The notes under the pieces were generated by a model. It did not search any database and was not told the DNA's origin. It worked only from the letters and a program-made list of their open reading frames with translations. Shown here one piece after another: positions 8,413 to 18,147 of a stretch of DNA of 64,000 bases (its first letter is position 1; each line of letters starts with the position of its first letter). Both the position numbers and the translations under genes were made by a program. The DNA is taken from positions 806,001-870,000 of the forward strand of contig NZ_JACCIU010000001.1 of assembly GCF_019303535.1 (NCBI RefSeq), written 5' to 3'. This DNA comes from Lactobacillus sp. Sy-1. Lineage in GTDB: Bacteria > Bacillota > Bacilli > Lactobacillales > Lactobacillaceae.

Positions 8413-9990
8413 ATGGTAAATGCATTGGATAAGAACGTTTCCAAACGAAGAACGTTCGCAATTATTTCTCACCCGGATGCTGGGAAAACAACGATTACCG
8501 AACAACTCTTGTTGTATGGAGGAATCGTTCGTGAAGCAGGGACCGTTAAGGGAAAAAAGAGTGGCAATTTTGCAAAGTCTGACTGGATGGAAATTGAACA
8601 AAAGCGGGGGATTTCGGTAACAAGTTCCGTAATGCAGTTTGACTATCAGGGCAAACGAATTAATATCTTGGATACGCCAGGACATGAGGATTTCTCTGAA
8701 GATACCTACCGGACCTTGATGGCAGTTGACTCTGCGGTCATGGTAATTGATGCCGCTAAGGGGATTGAAGCTCAAACCAAGAAGCTATTTAAAATTTGTA
8801 AAATGCGGGGAATTCCCATTTTTACATTTATGAATAAGATGGATCGTGATAGTCGAGACCCAATGGAATTGATCAGTCAATTGGAAGCGGTTCTTGGAAT
8901 TGAAGGTTACCCAATGAATTGGCCAATTGGTTCCGGAAAGGTGTTACGGGGATTGTACGACCGCTATAACAACCGGGTTGCACTTTATCGGCCAGAAGCG
9001 GGATCAGAGAAGTACTTACCATTGGATGAAAACGGTGAGTTAACTGTTGACAGCGATCTTCCAGACGATGAAGTTTATCAGGATGCAAAGGCAAACATGG
9101 ATTTAATTCAAGAAGCCGGCAATCAATTTGATATTGATAAGATCAAAAATGGTGACCAAACGCCAGTATTCTTTGGTTCTGCTTTAGCTAACTTCGGGGT
9201 GGAAACCTTTTTAAATGCTTATTTAGACTTTGCTCCAAAGCCTGGTGAACATGAAAATACAATTGATGATCAAGAAGTTGAACCAGATAGTAACGAATTT
9301 TCTGGGTTTATTTTTAAGATTCAAGCTAATATGAATCCTAGACACCGGGATCGGATTGCATTTGTCCGGGTTTGTTCCGGTGAGTTTGATCGGGGAATGG
9401 ACGTTGTTTTACAACGAACTGATAAGAAACTCCGACTTTCGAACGTGACTGAATTTGTTGCTAACACCCGTGAAAATGTCGATAAGGCAGTTGCTGGCGA
9501 TATTATCGGACTCTACGATACTGGTAATTTCCAAATTGGTGATACAATTTTTACCGGGAAACAGGCAATTAAGTTTCCACCGTTGCCACAGTTTACGCCG
9601 GAACTATTCATGCGGGTATCGGCTAAAAACGTGATGAAGCAAAAATCATTCCACAAGGGAATTCATCAACTAGTTCAAGAAGGGGCAGTTCAACTCTATA
9701 CGACGTATTCCACTGGTGATTATATTCTAGGTGCGGTTGGGCAACTTCAATTTGAAGTTTTCCAATTTAGAATGCAAAATGAATATAATTCTGAAGTGGT
9801 AATGGAACCGCTTGGCCACAAAACGGCCCGGTGGATTAAGCCCGACCAATTAGATGAAAATATGTCATCATCTAGAAACATTTTGGTTAAGGACACCCAC
9901 GACCAACCACTATTCCTGTTTGAAAATGATTTTGCGGAACGGTGGTTCCATGATAAGTATCCGGACGTTGAATTAATGTCAAAACTATAA
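8413..9990 (+). CDS. prfC: Peptide chain release factor 3
   Basis: GTPase that removes RF1 or RF2 from the ribosome after peptide release. 525 residues, full length. G1 [15 protein letters not shown] (residues 18-32), G3 [11 protein letters not shown] (near 84) and G4 NKMDRD (near 140) are intact, and domains 2-3 follow with the RF3-specific [10 protein letters not shown]. An AAAGGGAAAGG ribosome binding site precedes the ATG. Single-gene unit, with a terminator shared with convergent clpE. Confidence 0.96.
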   Translation: MVNALDKNVSKRRTFAIISHPDAGKTTITEQLLLYGGIVREAGTVKGKKSGNFAKSDWMEIEQKRGISVTSSVMQFDYQGKRINILDTPGHEDFSEDTYRTLMAVDSAVMVIDAAKGIEAQTKKLFKICKMRGIPIFTFMNKMDRDSRDPMELISQLEAVLGIEGYPMNWPIGSGKVLRGLYDRYNNRVALYRPEAGSEKYLPLDENGELTVDSDLPDDEVYQDAKANMDLIQEAGNQFDIDKIKNGDQTPVFFGSALANFGVETFLNAYLDFAPKPGEHENTIDDQEVEPDSNEFSGFIFKIQANMNPRHRDRIAFVRVCSGEFDRGMDVVLQRTDKKLRLSNVTEFVANTRENVDKAVAGDIIGLYDTGNFQIGDTIFTGKQAIKFPPLPQFTPELFMRVSAKNVMKQKSFHKGIHQLVQEGAVQLYTTYSTGDYILGAVGQLQFEVFQFRMQNEYNSEVVMEPLGHKTARWIKPDQLDENMSSSRNILVKDTHDQPLFLFENDFAERWFHDKYPDVELMSKL

Positions 9991-9998
9991 AATATGTA

Positions 9999-10036
9999 AA
10001 AATAGGCGTTCCCACTGGAGAGCGCCTATTTTTTAT
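9999..10036. terminator. Bidirectional terminator between prfC and clpE
   Basis: AAAAATAGGCGTTC and the complementary AGCGCCTATTTTTT form a stem flanked by A and T runs, so it can end both convergent transcripts. It reaches into the last codons of clpE. Confidence 0.85.
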
Positions 10037-12204
10037 TTGGAAGCTTGTTTAACTGTAATTTCATTTTTATCATCAATGGTTGCGGTTAGAGCGCGGACAT
10101 CTTGGTGATCCAAGTAGAAATCAGCAACTTGATCTTCAACGGTTTCTTGAATTAACCTTCTAAGTGGCCGGGCACCCATTGCAGGGTTATATCCTAGTTC
10201 CACAATCCGATCAACGACTCCGTCACTAATGTCAACATGCACTCCTTGTTGAGAAAGCATCTTGTTCATGTTAGCAAACATGAGTGTAACGATTTGTTTT
10301 AAACTGGCCTTTGAAAGGGAGTTAAATTCAACAATATCGTCAAACCGGTTTAAAAATTCAGGCTTGAAGTAGTCACCAAGGTGGTTTAAAGCGGAATGCG
10401 ACTTACCAGCTGCACTTGCACCAAAACCAACGCTAGCTTCAACCTTACCGGTCCCAGCGTTACTGGTCATGATGATGACAGTATCTTTAAATGAAATTGT
10501 CCGACCTTGTGAATCAGTCAGCCGTCCATCATCAAGAATCTGAAGGAATGCGTGAAGAACGTCCGGATTTGCCTTTTCGATTTCATCGAATAAAATCAAA
10601 CTGTATGGATTTCTCCGAACTTTTTCAGTTAGTTGACCAGCTTCATCATAGCCTACGTAGCCAGGAGGGGAACCAATTAATTTAGAAATTGAATGTGGTT
10701 CTCTGTATTCAGACATGTCGAATCTAATCATTGCATCTTCGGAGCCGAATAACTCATTAGCCAATTGTTTAGCTAGTTCAGTTTTACCAACTCCAGTTGT
10801 TCCAACGAATAAGAACGATCCAATTGGCCGCCCAGTTCCGTTAAAGCCGACCCGATTTCTCTTGATTGCCTTAGCAACGGTATCTACAGCCGAGTCTTGA
10901 CCAATGATCTTAGCTTTCAAGTCTGCACCTAAGTTCTTAAGTTGTTGCTGCTCCTTGGTCTGTAAATCACCGACCGGAATGTTTGTAATTTCCTCAACAA
11001 TTTTTTGAATGTCCCGAACGTTAACCTCAGGTGTTTTTTCATTGGTAACGTTATTTTTATCCTTGGCATCCTGTAGTTTATTGATTTGATCACGGTAATA
11101 GGCTGCTTTTTCGTAGTCTTCTTCTTTAGAAGCAATTTCTTTTTGCTCCTTAGCCGCCTTGATCTTTCGTTCGATTTCAGCAGGATCAACTACGTCAATA
11201 GTAAGGTTCTTTCTAGAGCCAGCCTCATCGATTAAGTCAATCGCCTTATCTGGGAGGAACCGACCTTGAATATATCGATCAGAAAGTTTAACAGCCGCTT
11301 TAATGGCTTCAGCTGAGTACTTCACCTGATGGTAGGATTCATACTTTCCTTGAATTCCCTTCAGAATTTTAACGGCTTCCTTTGGTTCTGGTTCTTGCAC
11401 CATTACGGTTTGGAAACGCCGTGCAAGGGCTGCGTCCTTTTCAATATTACGGTATTCATTTAGGGTGGTAGCCCCAATCAACTGAAATTCACCACGAGCT
11501 AACGCTGGTTTTAAAACATTTCCGGCATCCATGCCACCTTCGGCATTTCCAGCACCCATAATTTCATGAATTTCATCAATAAATAGGATGATGTTTGGAT
11601 TAGCTTGAACTTCCTTAACTAGTGACTGCATTCTTTCTTCAAATTGGCCCCGGACACCAGTTCCTTGAACTAGTGAAACCACATCCAGTCTGATTACTTG
11701 TTTGTCCCTTAACTTAACGGGAACATTGCCGGCTGCAATTTCTAATGCTAGCCCTTCAACTACGGCTGTTTTACCAACCCCAGCTTCCCCGATTAAAACG
11801 GGGTTATTTTTAGTTCGCCGGTTTAAAATTTCAATTACACGTTTAATTTCTTTGTCCCGTCCAATAACGGGATCGATTTTGCCATCTTTAGCAAGTTGGG
11901 TCATGTTAATTCCATACTTACCCAAAACGGTGTTACTATTATTTCCACCCTTAGCAACTTTAGGTGACTGGGGTTGGCTTTGGTTTTGGCTTTGATTACC
12001 CTGGTTACCATTTTGCATTGAACGGAAAATATCGTTTAAATCTCCGAATCCAAATGGATCTTGTGCCATATTAGCACCTCCATTTCCATTGTTTTGTAAA
12101 AGTTGATAGCAATTTTGACATAGGTCAATTCGCTGTCTATAACCATTTTGACTAACGTATAAATGAATGGTTGCTTCATTTTTACTACAGTTTTGACATA
12201 ACAT
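10033..12204 (-). CDS. clpE: ATP-dependent Clp protease ATP-binding subunit ClpE
   Basis: HSP100 unfoldase that partners ClpP. 723 residues. The N-terminus has the zinc finger that defines ClpE (CQNC at residues 3-6 and CQNC near 29), then a Gln/Asn-rich linker, AAA domain 1 with [13 protein letters not shown], a UVR-type segment ([15 protein letters not shown]), and AAA domain 2 with [12 protein letters not shown] and [20 protein letters not shown] precedes the ATG. A CtsR-type operator lies on its promoter, so heat and misfolding control is expected. Stands alone on the minus strand. Confidence 0.96.
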   Translation of the reverse strand: MLCQNCSKNEATIHLYVSQNGYRQRIDLCQNCYQLLQNNGNGGANMAQDPFGFGDLNDIFRSMQNGNQGNQSQNQSQPQSPKVAKGGNNSNTVLGKYGINMTQLAKDGKIDPVIGRDKEIKRVIEILNRRTKNNPVLIGEAGVGKTAVVEGLALEIAAGNVPVKLRDKQVIRLDVVSLVQGTGVRGQFEERMQSLVKEVQANPNIILFIDEIHEIMGAGNAEGGMDAGNVLKPALARGEFQLIGATTLNEYRNIEKDAALARRFQTVMVQEPEPKEAVKILKGIQGKYESYHQVKYSAEAIKAAVKLSDRYIQGRFLPDKAIDLIDEAGSRKNLTIDVVDPAEIERKIKAAKEQKEIASKEEDYEKAAYYRDQINKLQDAKDKNNVTNEKTPEVNVRDIQKIVEEITNIPVGDLQTKEQQQLKNLGADLKAKIIGQDSAVDTVAKAIKRNRVGFNGTGRPIGSFLFVGTTGVGKTELAKQLANELFGSEDAMIRFDMSEYREPHSISKLIGSPPGYVGYDEAGQLTEKVRRNPYSLILFDEIEKANPDVLHAFLQILDDGRLTDSQGRTISFKDTVIIMTSNAGTGKVEASVGFGASAAGKSHSALNHLGDYFKPEFLNRFDDIVEFNSLSKASLKQIVTLMFANMNKMLSQQGVHVDISDGVVDRIVELGYNPAMGARPLRRLIQETVEDQVADFYLDHQDVRALTATIDDKNEITVKQASK

Positions 12205-12240
12205 ATTGCTATCCCTCCTTTTGCTTAGTTAGTCAATTAC

Positions 12241-12295
12241 TTTGACCATTACTGACCATGTAGAATCATTATACAACTTAACCATTTGGATTCAA
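12241..12295 (-). promoter_or_regulatory. clpE promoter with CtsR operator
   Basis: On the minus strand, TTGAAT (12290-12295) and TATAAT (12268-12273) are 16 bases apart. Just downstream, 12257 to 12241 reads GGTCAGTAATGGTCAAA, which matches the CtsR heptad direct repeat (RGTCAAANANRGTCAAA) at 15 of 17 positions. It covers the expected transcription start, a position where CtsR would block transcription. Confidence 0.82.
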
Positions 12296-12329
12296 GAAAT
12301 TTGATTTTTGAAACCAATTTTTTTCTTTT

Positions 12330-12359
12330 TTGGCAAAAAACGACTAGATTTAATATAAT
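12330..12359 (+). promoter_or_regulatory. Promoter of the 60-residue protein gene
   Basis: TTGGCA (12330-12335) and TATAAT (12354-12359) are separated by 18 bases and lie 30 bases before the gene's TTG start. Confidence 0.55.
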
Positions 12360-12388
12360 GAACGTATTGTTTAAGGAGGGAGAGTTCA

Positions 12389-12571
12389 TTGGAAACTAAT
12401 TATTCAGAGTTATTAACAAAATTAAAAAATGGTGATATTGATAAAATTGAAGTGGCTCCGAAATCATTTATGGCATTTCAGAATGCTTTTATGGAATTTG
12501 AAAGTCGTAAGCGAGTTGTTGGAACTGCTTCACTAGATGGAAAGGTAGTCTATCATTTTGCGAAAGATTAA
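12389..12571 (+). CDS. Small conserved protein between clpE and ptsH
   Basis: 60-residue protein read from TTG at 12389, with a strong AAGGAGGG nine bases upstream. Sequence features: an amphipathic N-terminal half (YSELLTKLKNGDIDKIEV), FMAFQNAFMEFESRKRVVGTA, then a short beta-like end GKVVYHFAKD. No cysteines, signal peptide or membrane segment. I do not recognise a characterised family, although I recall small unnamed proteins at this position in other lactobacilli. It has its own promoter and lies 120 bases before ptsH, so it may or may not share that transcript. Confidence 0.75.
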   Translation: METNYSELLTKLKNGDIDKIEVAPKSFMAFQNAFMEFESRKRVVGTASLDGKVVYHFAKD

Positions 12572-12617
12572 TGTTTTATCTCATGCAAGAAGCTTTTAAG
12601 TTAAAGTAGTTCAGATA

Positions 12618-12626
12618 TGTTATAAT
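12618..12626 (+). promoter_or_regulatory. Extended -10 promoter of ptsHI
   Basis: TGTTATAAT, a consensus -10 with the TG extension, 65 bases upstream of ptsH. The leader between them contains a weak inverted repeat (AAATTACT / AGTAATTT) of unknown purpose. Confidence 0.6.
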
Positions 12627-12691
12627 TAAAATGAAGAAAATTACTTATTTATTTTTAATCAAATAGTAATTTAAATTAAGGAGGATGAATA

Positions 12692-12958
12692 ATGGAACAA
12701 CGCCAATTTAAGATTATTGCTGAAACCGGGATCCATGCAAGACCAGCTACATTATTGGTTCAATCAGCTAGTAAATATTCTTCTGATATTAACTTAGAAT
12801 ACGATGGAAAGAAAGTTAATCTAAAATCAATTATGGGGGTAATGTCCCTTGGGGTTGGTCAGAACGCAGAGATTAAGATTTCTGCTGATGGTGATGATGA
12901 AAGTGCAGCATTAGATGATATTGCTGCAACCCTAAAAAAAGAGGGATTATCTGACTAA
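12692..12958 (+). CDS. ptsH: Phosphocarrier protein HPr
   Basis: Cytoplasmic phosphocarrier of the PTS. 88 residues, the standard length. GIHARPAT places the phosphorylatable His at residue 15, and [12 protein letters not shown] places the HPr-kinase target Ser at residue 46, so both catalytic and regulatory sites are kept. AAGGAGGATG precedes the ATG. ptsI starts two bases after the stop. No PTS permease or HPr kinase lies in the window. Confidence 0.97.
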   Translation: MEQRQFKIIAETGIHARPATLLVQSASKYSSDINLEYDGKKVNLKSIMGVMSLGVGQNAEIKISADGDDESAALDDIAATLKKEGLSD

Positions 12959-12960
12959 CG

Positions 12961-14694
12961 ATGCACAAAATAGAAGGGATCTCTGCAAGCGAAGGAATAG
13001 CAATTGCTAAGGCCTATAAAATTGTTGAGCCAGATTTATCATTTAAAGATCATCCAGCTAGTGATAAAGATAAAGAGATTGGTCGATTACATGAGGCTTT
13101 GACTGCGTCGATTGAAGAGTTAACCACTATTAAGGCGAATATTGTTGATAACCTTGGTGAAAAAGAGGGGTTAGTTTTTCAATCGCATATTCAAATGCTT
13201 TCTGATCCGGAGTTTATTAGTTCGATTGAACAATTAATATTGGATAAGAACTTCTGTGCTGAAAAAGCGTTGGATGTTACCTCAAATAATTTTATTCATC
13301 TATTTAAGTCTAACGTTACTAACGTTTGGATGAAGGCCCAAATTAGAGAGCGAACTAGCGACGTTATTGATATCAAGCGGCGGGTTTTGGGACATCTCCT
13401 AAACATTAAATTACCAGATTTATCATTGGTTGATAAACCAGTGATTGTGGTTGCTAAGGATATTACCCCAAGTGATATTGCTCAGCTAAATGGTAAGTAT
13501 GTTAAGGGGATTGTTGCTGAATTTGGTGCGCAAACCTCCCACTCTTCAATTATGGCAAGAACTTTAAAGCTGCCAATGATTCTTAGGGCTAAAGATGCGA
13601 TCAAAGAGATTCGTAATGATGATGAATTAATTGTCGATGGCTTATCTGGGACGATTGTGATTAACCCAACGCGCCTGCAGGTAATTGATTACCATCAGCG
13701 GATTAAAGCATTTAATGTTGAAATGAAGAAGTTACAGGGCTTTAAGGAAAAACTAACTACCACTGAGGATAATCGGCACGTTAGTGTAGAAGCAAATATC
13801 GGTAATGACAATGATTTAAAGTCAGTTACTGATTCATCGGCAGAGGGAATCGGTCTATATCGGACCGAATTTTTATTTTTAGGCCAAAATCACATTCCAT
13901 CTGAACAAGAGCAATTCGAAAGCTATCGGAAGGCTGTTTTTCACATGAAAGGCCGTCCCATTGTTTTTCGGACCCTTGATATTGGTAATGACAAGCAGAT
14001 TAACGGGCTAAAGCTAACTAATGAACCTAATCCGGCCCTTGGCATTAGGGGGTTGCGGCTTAGCTTAGGTTCTGAAGAACTCTTTCGAACTCAACTCCGG
14101 GCTTTAATCCGCGCTTCTAGTTATGGTGAAATTTCAATTATTTTTCCGATGGTATCCACAATTGATGAGTATAGACGCGCCCGTTCGATATACGATGAGG
14201 AACGGGCGGCCATGAAAAAGGATGGTCAAAATATGGGAACCGTTAACTTAGGAGTAATGATTGAGGTACCATCTGCAGCATTGTTGGCTGATGAGTTTGC
14301 TAAGGAAGTTGATGTTGTTAGCGTTGGGACTAATGATTTGGTTCAATATTTAATGGCTGCTGATCGAATGGACGGGAAAGTTGCTGGTTTATATCAGCAA
14401 CTTAATCCAGCTGTAATTAGGACCTTAAAATATATTGTTGATTCATTCCATACCGAAGGTAAATCAGTTTCAATTTGCGGTGAATTAGCCTCGATGCGAA
14501 TTGCAATTCCACTATTGATTGGTTTAGGTGTCGATAGCTTTTCAATGAATAGTGAATCAATTCTTAAAGTTCGGAAATTGATTAGTAAAATTGATTCTAA
14601 GTACGCAAAAAAAATTGTCGACCAGATTGTTCGAAATGCAGCTACTTCGGATGATGTGGTGAAACAGTTAAATAATTTCTTAGATAAAATTTAA
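12961..14694 (+). CDS. ptsI: Phosphoenolpyruvate-protein phosphotransferase (Enzyme I)
   Basis: Transfers phosphate from PEP to HPr. 577 residues, full length. Active His194 lies in FGAQTSHSSIMART, where most homologues read GGRTSHSAIMARS: the Gly-Arg before TSH is Ala-Gln. The PEP domain is complete: GLYRTEFLF, FRTLDIGNDK, MIEVPSAALLADEFA, SVGTNDLVQYLMAADRM and active Cys506 in SICGELAS. Other family-invariant spots are also shifted (DIGND for DIGGD, GELAS for GEMAG), so this is a somewhat divergent but apparently active enzyme. Operon with ptsH; a terminator follows. Confidence 0.95.
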   Translation: MHKIEGISASEGIAIAKAYKIVEPDLSFKDHPASDKDKEIGRLHEALTASIEELTTIKANIVDNLGEKEGLVFQSHIQMLSDPEFISSIEQLILDKNFCAEKALDVTSNNFIHLFKSNVTNVWMKAQIRERTSDVIDIKRRVLGHLLNIKLPDLSLVDKPVIVVAKDITPSDIAQLNGKYVKGIVAEFGAQTSHSSIMARTLKLPMILRAKDAIKEIRNDDELIVDGLSGTIVINPTRLQVIDYHQRIKAFNVEMKKLQGFKEKLTTTEDNRHVSVEANIGNDNDLKSVTDSSAEGIGLYRTEFLFLGQNHIPSEQEQFESYRKAVFHMKGRPIVFRTLDIGNDKQINGLKLTNEPNPALGIRGLRLSLGSEELFRTQLRALIRASSYGEISIIFPMVSTIDEYRRARSIYDEERAAMKKDGQNMGTVNLGVMIEVPSAALLADEFAKEVDVVSVGTNDLVQYLMAADRMDGKVAGLYQQLNPAVIRTLKYIVDSFHTEGKSVSICGELASMRIAIPLLIGLGVDSFSMNSESILKVRKLISKIDSKYAKKIVDQIVRNAATSDDVVKQLNNFLDKI

Positions 14695-14710
14695 CATCAT
14701 TGATGATGGG

Positions 14711-14751
14711 AGAGCGTTATTGCCTTTAATAATGGCAATAGCGCTTTTTTA
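14711..14751 (+). terminator. Terminator of ptsHI
   Basis: AGCGTTATTGCC pairs with GGCAATAGCGCT around a 9-nt loop, followed by six T. Confidence 0.92.
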
Positions 14752-14766
14752 TAAATCGCTGGTTGT

Positions 14767-14795
14767 TTGCAAACTATTGTTCAACACAATATAAT
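14767..14795 (+). promoter_or_regulatory. Promoter of the lipoteichoic acid gene block
   Basis: TTGCAA (14767-14772) and TATAAT (14790-14795) with 17-base spacing, 50 bases before the first glycosyltransferase of the block. Confidence 0.65.
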
Positions 14796-14845
14796 ACTAT
14801 TGATATAGCGGTTTTAGAAAGCGCATTCATTATAATCGAGAGGAA

Positions 14846-16039
14846 GTGGATAAAATTAACATAGGGATATTTACAGACACCTATTTTCCACAGGTGAGTG
14901 GGGTTGCTACTTCTATTAAGACCCTTAAAAATCAGCTAGAGAATAGTGGCCATCAGGTCTACATATTCACAACTACTGATCCGCATGTTGATAAGAATAC
15001 CTATGAGCGGAATATCTTTAGATTTTCTAGTATTCCATTTATTTCGTTTTCAGATCGGCGAATTGCAATTCGGGGATTGTTCCAAGCCTACCAAATTGCT
15101 AAAAAACTGAATTTAGACATTATTCACACCCAGACTGAATTTTCGATGGGAATCATTGGGAAATTCGTTGCTAAAAACTTGAAAATCCCTTGTATCCATA
15201 CTTACCACACGATGTACGAGGACTATTTACACTATGTTGCAAATGGAAAGTTACTAAAGCCGGTTCATGTTAAGGAGGCAACGCTAGCTTTTTGTCATAA
15301 GATGACCGGAGTGGTTGCTCCTAGCAAACGGGTATTAGATACCTTAACTTCATACGGGGTTAAGAGTCCGATTCGGGTAATTCCGACTGGAATTGACGTT
15401 GCTAAGTATGACCAGTTCGACCCACAAAACCTACGAGCTCAGTTTGGTTTTACTGATGACACACCGGTTTTGCTCTCAGTGAGTCGGTTAGCGTTTGAAA
15501 AGAATATCAATGAATTGATTGATGCAATGCCAAAAATTATTAAAGCTAATCCTGCAGTTCAATTAGTGATTGTTGGGGATGGGCCGGCTAAGGAATCCTT
15601 AGAAGAACAGGTTAATTCCAAAAATTTAACCACTCACGTAACGTTTACTGGTGAAATTAATAATGATGAAGTTAGTCACTATTACCATATGGCAAACATT
15701 TTTGTTTCGACCTCTAATTCTGAATCACAGGGACTGACTTACATTGAAGCAATGGCTGCCGGAGTCAAAGTAATCGTTGTTAAAAGCGCCTATACTGATG
15801 ACCTATTGAATGATAAGTCGTTAGGGATGACCTTTTCCAGTGAAGATGAATTTGTTGCTGATGTTCATGAGTACTTAAGCCACCCAAATAAATATAAGGT
15901 GGTATCGAATACATTACGCCAACAAAAGTTAGATAGCATCTCTGCTGGAAATTTTGAGAAACAAATCGTTCAATTTTATCGTAGCTCACAGCTGGAGTAC
16001 GAGGAAAACTTTGATGATTCTGCAGAAATTGATTATTAA
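14846..16039 (+). CDS. lafA: GT4 glycosyltransferase, diacylglycerol glucosyltransferase type (LafA-like)
   Basis: 397-residue GT-B enzyme. Motifs: GIFTDTYFPQVSGVATSIKT at the start, HTYHTMYEDYLHYVANG near residue 111, and the donor-site motif NSESQGLTYIEAMAAG near 290. This pattern fits enzymes that put the first glucose on diacylglycerol to build the lipoteichoic acid anchor. The start is uncertain: GTG at 14846 is only two bases after GAGAGGA, whereas an in-frame ATT at 14855 has better spacing and would give the usual family start (M)NIGIF. It heads a block with a second glycosyltransferase, a flippase-like protein and LtaS. Confidence 0.85.
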   Translation: MDKINIGIFTDTYFPQVSGVATSIKTLKNQLENSGHQVYIFTTTDPHVDKNTYERNIFRFSSIPFISFSDRRIAIRGLFQAYQIAKKLNLDIIHTQTEFSMGIIGKFVAKNLKIPCIHTYHTMYEDYLHYVANGKLLKPVHVKEATLAFCHKMTGVVAPSKRVLDTLTSYGVKSPIRVIPTGIDVAKYDQFDPQNLRAQFGFTDDTPVLLSVSRLAFEKNINELIDAMPKIIKANPAVQLVIVGDGPAKESLEEQVNSKNLTTHVTFTGEINNDEVSHYYHMANIFVSTSNSESQGLTYIEAMAAGVKVIVVKSAYTDDLLNDKSLGMTFSSEDEFVADVHEYLSHPNKYKVVSNTLRQQKLDSISAGNFEKQIVQFYRSSQLEYEENFDDSAEIDY

Positions 16040-16051
16040 GGAATGGAATGA

Positions 16052-17074
16052 ATGTTAAAAATTAATATGTTTTCAACTGCCGATAAGGTAAAGGGTCAGG
16101 GGGTTGGAAGTGCCTATGATGAATTAATTGGAATGTTAAGGGCTTACTTTTCAAGTGAATTTGATATTCGAATTAATAAATGGAACCGATCAGACATTAG
16201 TCACTACCACACAATTAATCCGACCTTTTATCTATCGACGTTTTCTAAAAAGCGCGGCCGCAAGATTGGCTACGTGCACTTTCTTCCAGAAACACTGGAG
16301 GGCAGCCTTAAGATGCCACAGCCGATTCGAAATGTATTTTATAAGTACGTAATTGCATTTTATAAACGAATGGACCATATTGTAGTTGTGAATCCAATGT
16401 TTATTGATAAATTAGCCCATTATGGAATTGATAAAGAAAAAATCACCTACATTCCTAATTTTGTTAGTAAGGATGAATTTTATCCGGTCGACCATTCTAA
16501 GCAAATGGAATTAAAGCGCCAATATGGTTATAGTCCCAATCAGTTCATTGTTTTAGGAACTGGTCAGGTTCAAACTAGGAAGGGAATTTTGGACTTTGCT
16601 AAGTTAGCCCAAAACAATCCTTCAATTCAATTTATATGGGCCGGTGGTTTTTCGTTTGGTCAAATTACGGATGGCTATAAAGAGTTAAAACAAATTGTTG
16701 ATAATCCGCCTGCTAATTTATCGTTCCCAGGAATTGTTGATCGCCAAAAGTTAGTTGATTTTTATAACTTGTGCGACCTATTTTTATTACCTTCTTTTAA
16801 TGAACTTTTTCCAATGTCGGTATTGGAAGCTTTTTCATGTGGGAAACCAGTACTATTGAGAAATCTGGACTTGTATAAAGTAATTATTGATGGTTACTAT
16901 CACTCTTTCGATAACTTCAATCAGTTGAATACTCAATTGAATCAACTAGTTAACAACCCGGATGAATTGGCTGCAATGAGTAAGAAGGCTTTGGAAGCTT
17001 CGGCATACTATTCTGAGGACCATTTAGCAAAAATTTGGCACTCATTTTATATTGATCAGGCAAAAAAGGGGTAG
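16052..17074 (+). CDS. lafB: GT4 glycosyltransferase, second LTA anchor enzyme (LafB-like)
   Basis: 340-residue GT-B glycosyltransferase. It has the donor-binding segments GTGQVQTRKGILDFAKLA near residue 169 and PSFNELFPMSVLEAFSCGKP near 248, with the catalytic E-x7-E in the latter. By position after the LafA-like enzyme and by family, it most likely adds the second sugar to monohexosyl-diacylglycerol; the sugar is not certain. AAGGA overlaps the stop of the preceding gene and the flippase-like gene follows after four bases, so tight co-translation is likely. Confidence 0.83.
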   Translation: MLKINMFSTADKVKGQGVGSAYDELIGMLRAYFSSEFDIRINKWNRSDISHYHTINPTFYLSTFSKKRGRKIGYVHFLPETLEGSLKMPQPIRNVFYKYVIAFYKRMDHIVVVNPMFIDKLAHYGIDKEKITYIPNFVSKDEFYPVDHSKQMELKRQYGYSPNQFIVLGTGQVQTRKGILDFAKLAQNNPSIQFIWAGGFSFGQITDGYKELKQIVDNPPANLSFPGIVDRQKLVDFYNLCDLFLLPSFNELFPMSVLEAFSCGKPVLLRNLDLYKVIIDGYYHSFDNFNQLNTQLNQLVNNPDELAAMSKKALEASAYYSEDHLAKIWHSFYIDQAKKG

Positions 17075-17077
17075 GAT

Positions 17078-18112
17078 ATGACAAAAAGAAATTTATTATC
17101 TTTACTAGGTATGTTTCTGATTGGATTTATAATCTTTTGGTACTTTATTCGTGACGTTAATTTAAACTTATTAGTTGCGGACTTTTTTAATATTAACTGG
17201 TCTTGGATGCTGGTTGCTACTTTTTGTATGTTTGCCTATTTTGGTCTGGAGTCGTGGATTACCCATGCACTAGTTAAGGATCAAGGTGAGAATCATTTTA
17301 CTTTTAAAGACGCAATTAGAGTCCCGTTAGTTGAACAGTTATTTAATGGAATTACGCCATTTTCTTCTGGAGGACAACCGGCTCAACTGGTTGTAATGCT
17401 TCAAACTGGTGTGGATGGGGGAAGGGCTAGTTCGGTTCTTTTAATGAAGTTCGTGGTCTATCAAGCGATGATTGTAATTAATTTCCTTTTTAGTCTGTTT
17501 ATTGGATTCCATTACATTTCTGAAAAGTTACATTACTTATCGTTATTTGTCTTGTTTGGGTTTATAATTCATTTGGTAGTAATCATTATTTTATTGATGA
17601 TAATGTATTGGCATGGGTTTACGAAACGGTTTGTTCATGCCATTATGAAACCATTGAAATTTTTTGTTAGCGCTGAGCGTTACGAAAAATGGCAGGTAAC
17701 TTTAAATGAAAAAATTGATAATTTTTACAACGAGAGCGTGAGAATCGCACACCATTGGAAATTACTGTTTAAAGTTGCTGTAATTACATTTTTTCAGTTA
17801 CTACTTTACTATCTAGTTCCATACTTCATTATGCTCGCTTTGGGATACGATCAAGCAAACATTGTTATGATTGTTAGTCTCCATGTGCTAATCGTAATGA
17901 TTATCTCACTATTCCCGATTCCTGGTGGTGCTGGCGGTGCCGAATATAGTTTTGAAATGCTATTTAAGAGTTACATCTTTAACAGCAGTAAGTTGGTACT
18001 TGCACTTATTTTATGGCGGATTCTTACTTACTACTTAGGATTGGTCTTAGGTGCAATTGCGTTGTTCATTAAACCGGACCGGGTTGATAGTGATGTTAAA
18101 AGGAATATTTAG
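17078..18112 (+). CDS. Flippase-like (LPG synthase TM / UPF0104) membrane protein
   Basis: 344-residue polytopic protein with about eight helices. The family hallmarks NGITPFSSGGQPAQLVVM near residue 88 and the C-terminal FPIPGGAGGAEYSFEMLF near 286 mark the lysylphosphatidylglycerol-synthetase TM / YbhN group, which lacks the cytoplasmic synthetase domain of MprF. Located between the anchor glycosyltransferases and LtaS, four bases after lafB, it is a good candidate for moving glycolipid anchor across the membrane. That role is inference from context. Confidence 0.85.
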   Translation: MTKRNLLSLLGMFLIGFIIFWYFIRDVNLNLLVADFFNINWSWMLVATFCMFAYFGLESWITHALVKDQGENHFTFKDAIRVPLVEQLFNGITPFSSGGQPAQLVVMLQTGVDGGRASSVLLMKFVVYQAMIVINFLFSLFIGFHYISEKLHYLSLFVLFGFIIHLVVIIILLMIMYWHGFTKRFVHAIMKPLKFFVSAERYEKWQVTLNEKIDNFYNESVRIAHHWKLLFKVAVITFFQLLLYYLVPYFIMLALGYDQANIVMIVSLHVLIVMIISLFPIPGGAGGAEYSFEMLFKSYIFNSSKLVLALILWRILTYYLGLVLGAIALFIKPDRVDSDVKRNI

Positions 18113-18147
18113 TAGTTACAATAACAATTTAGTGGGGGCACTATATA

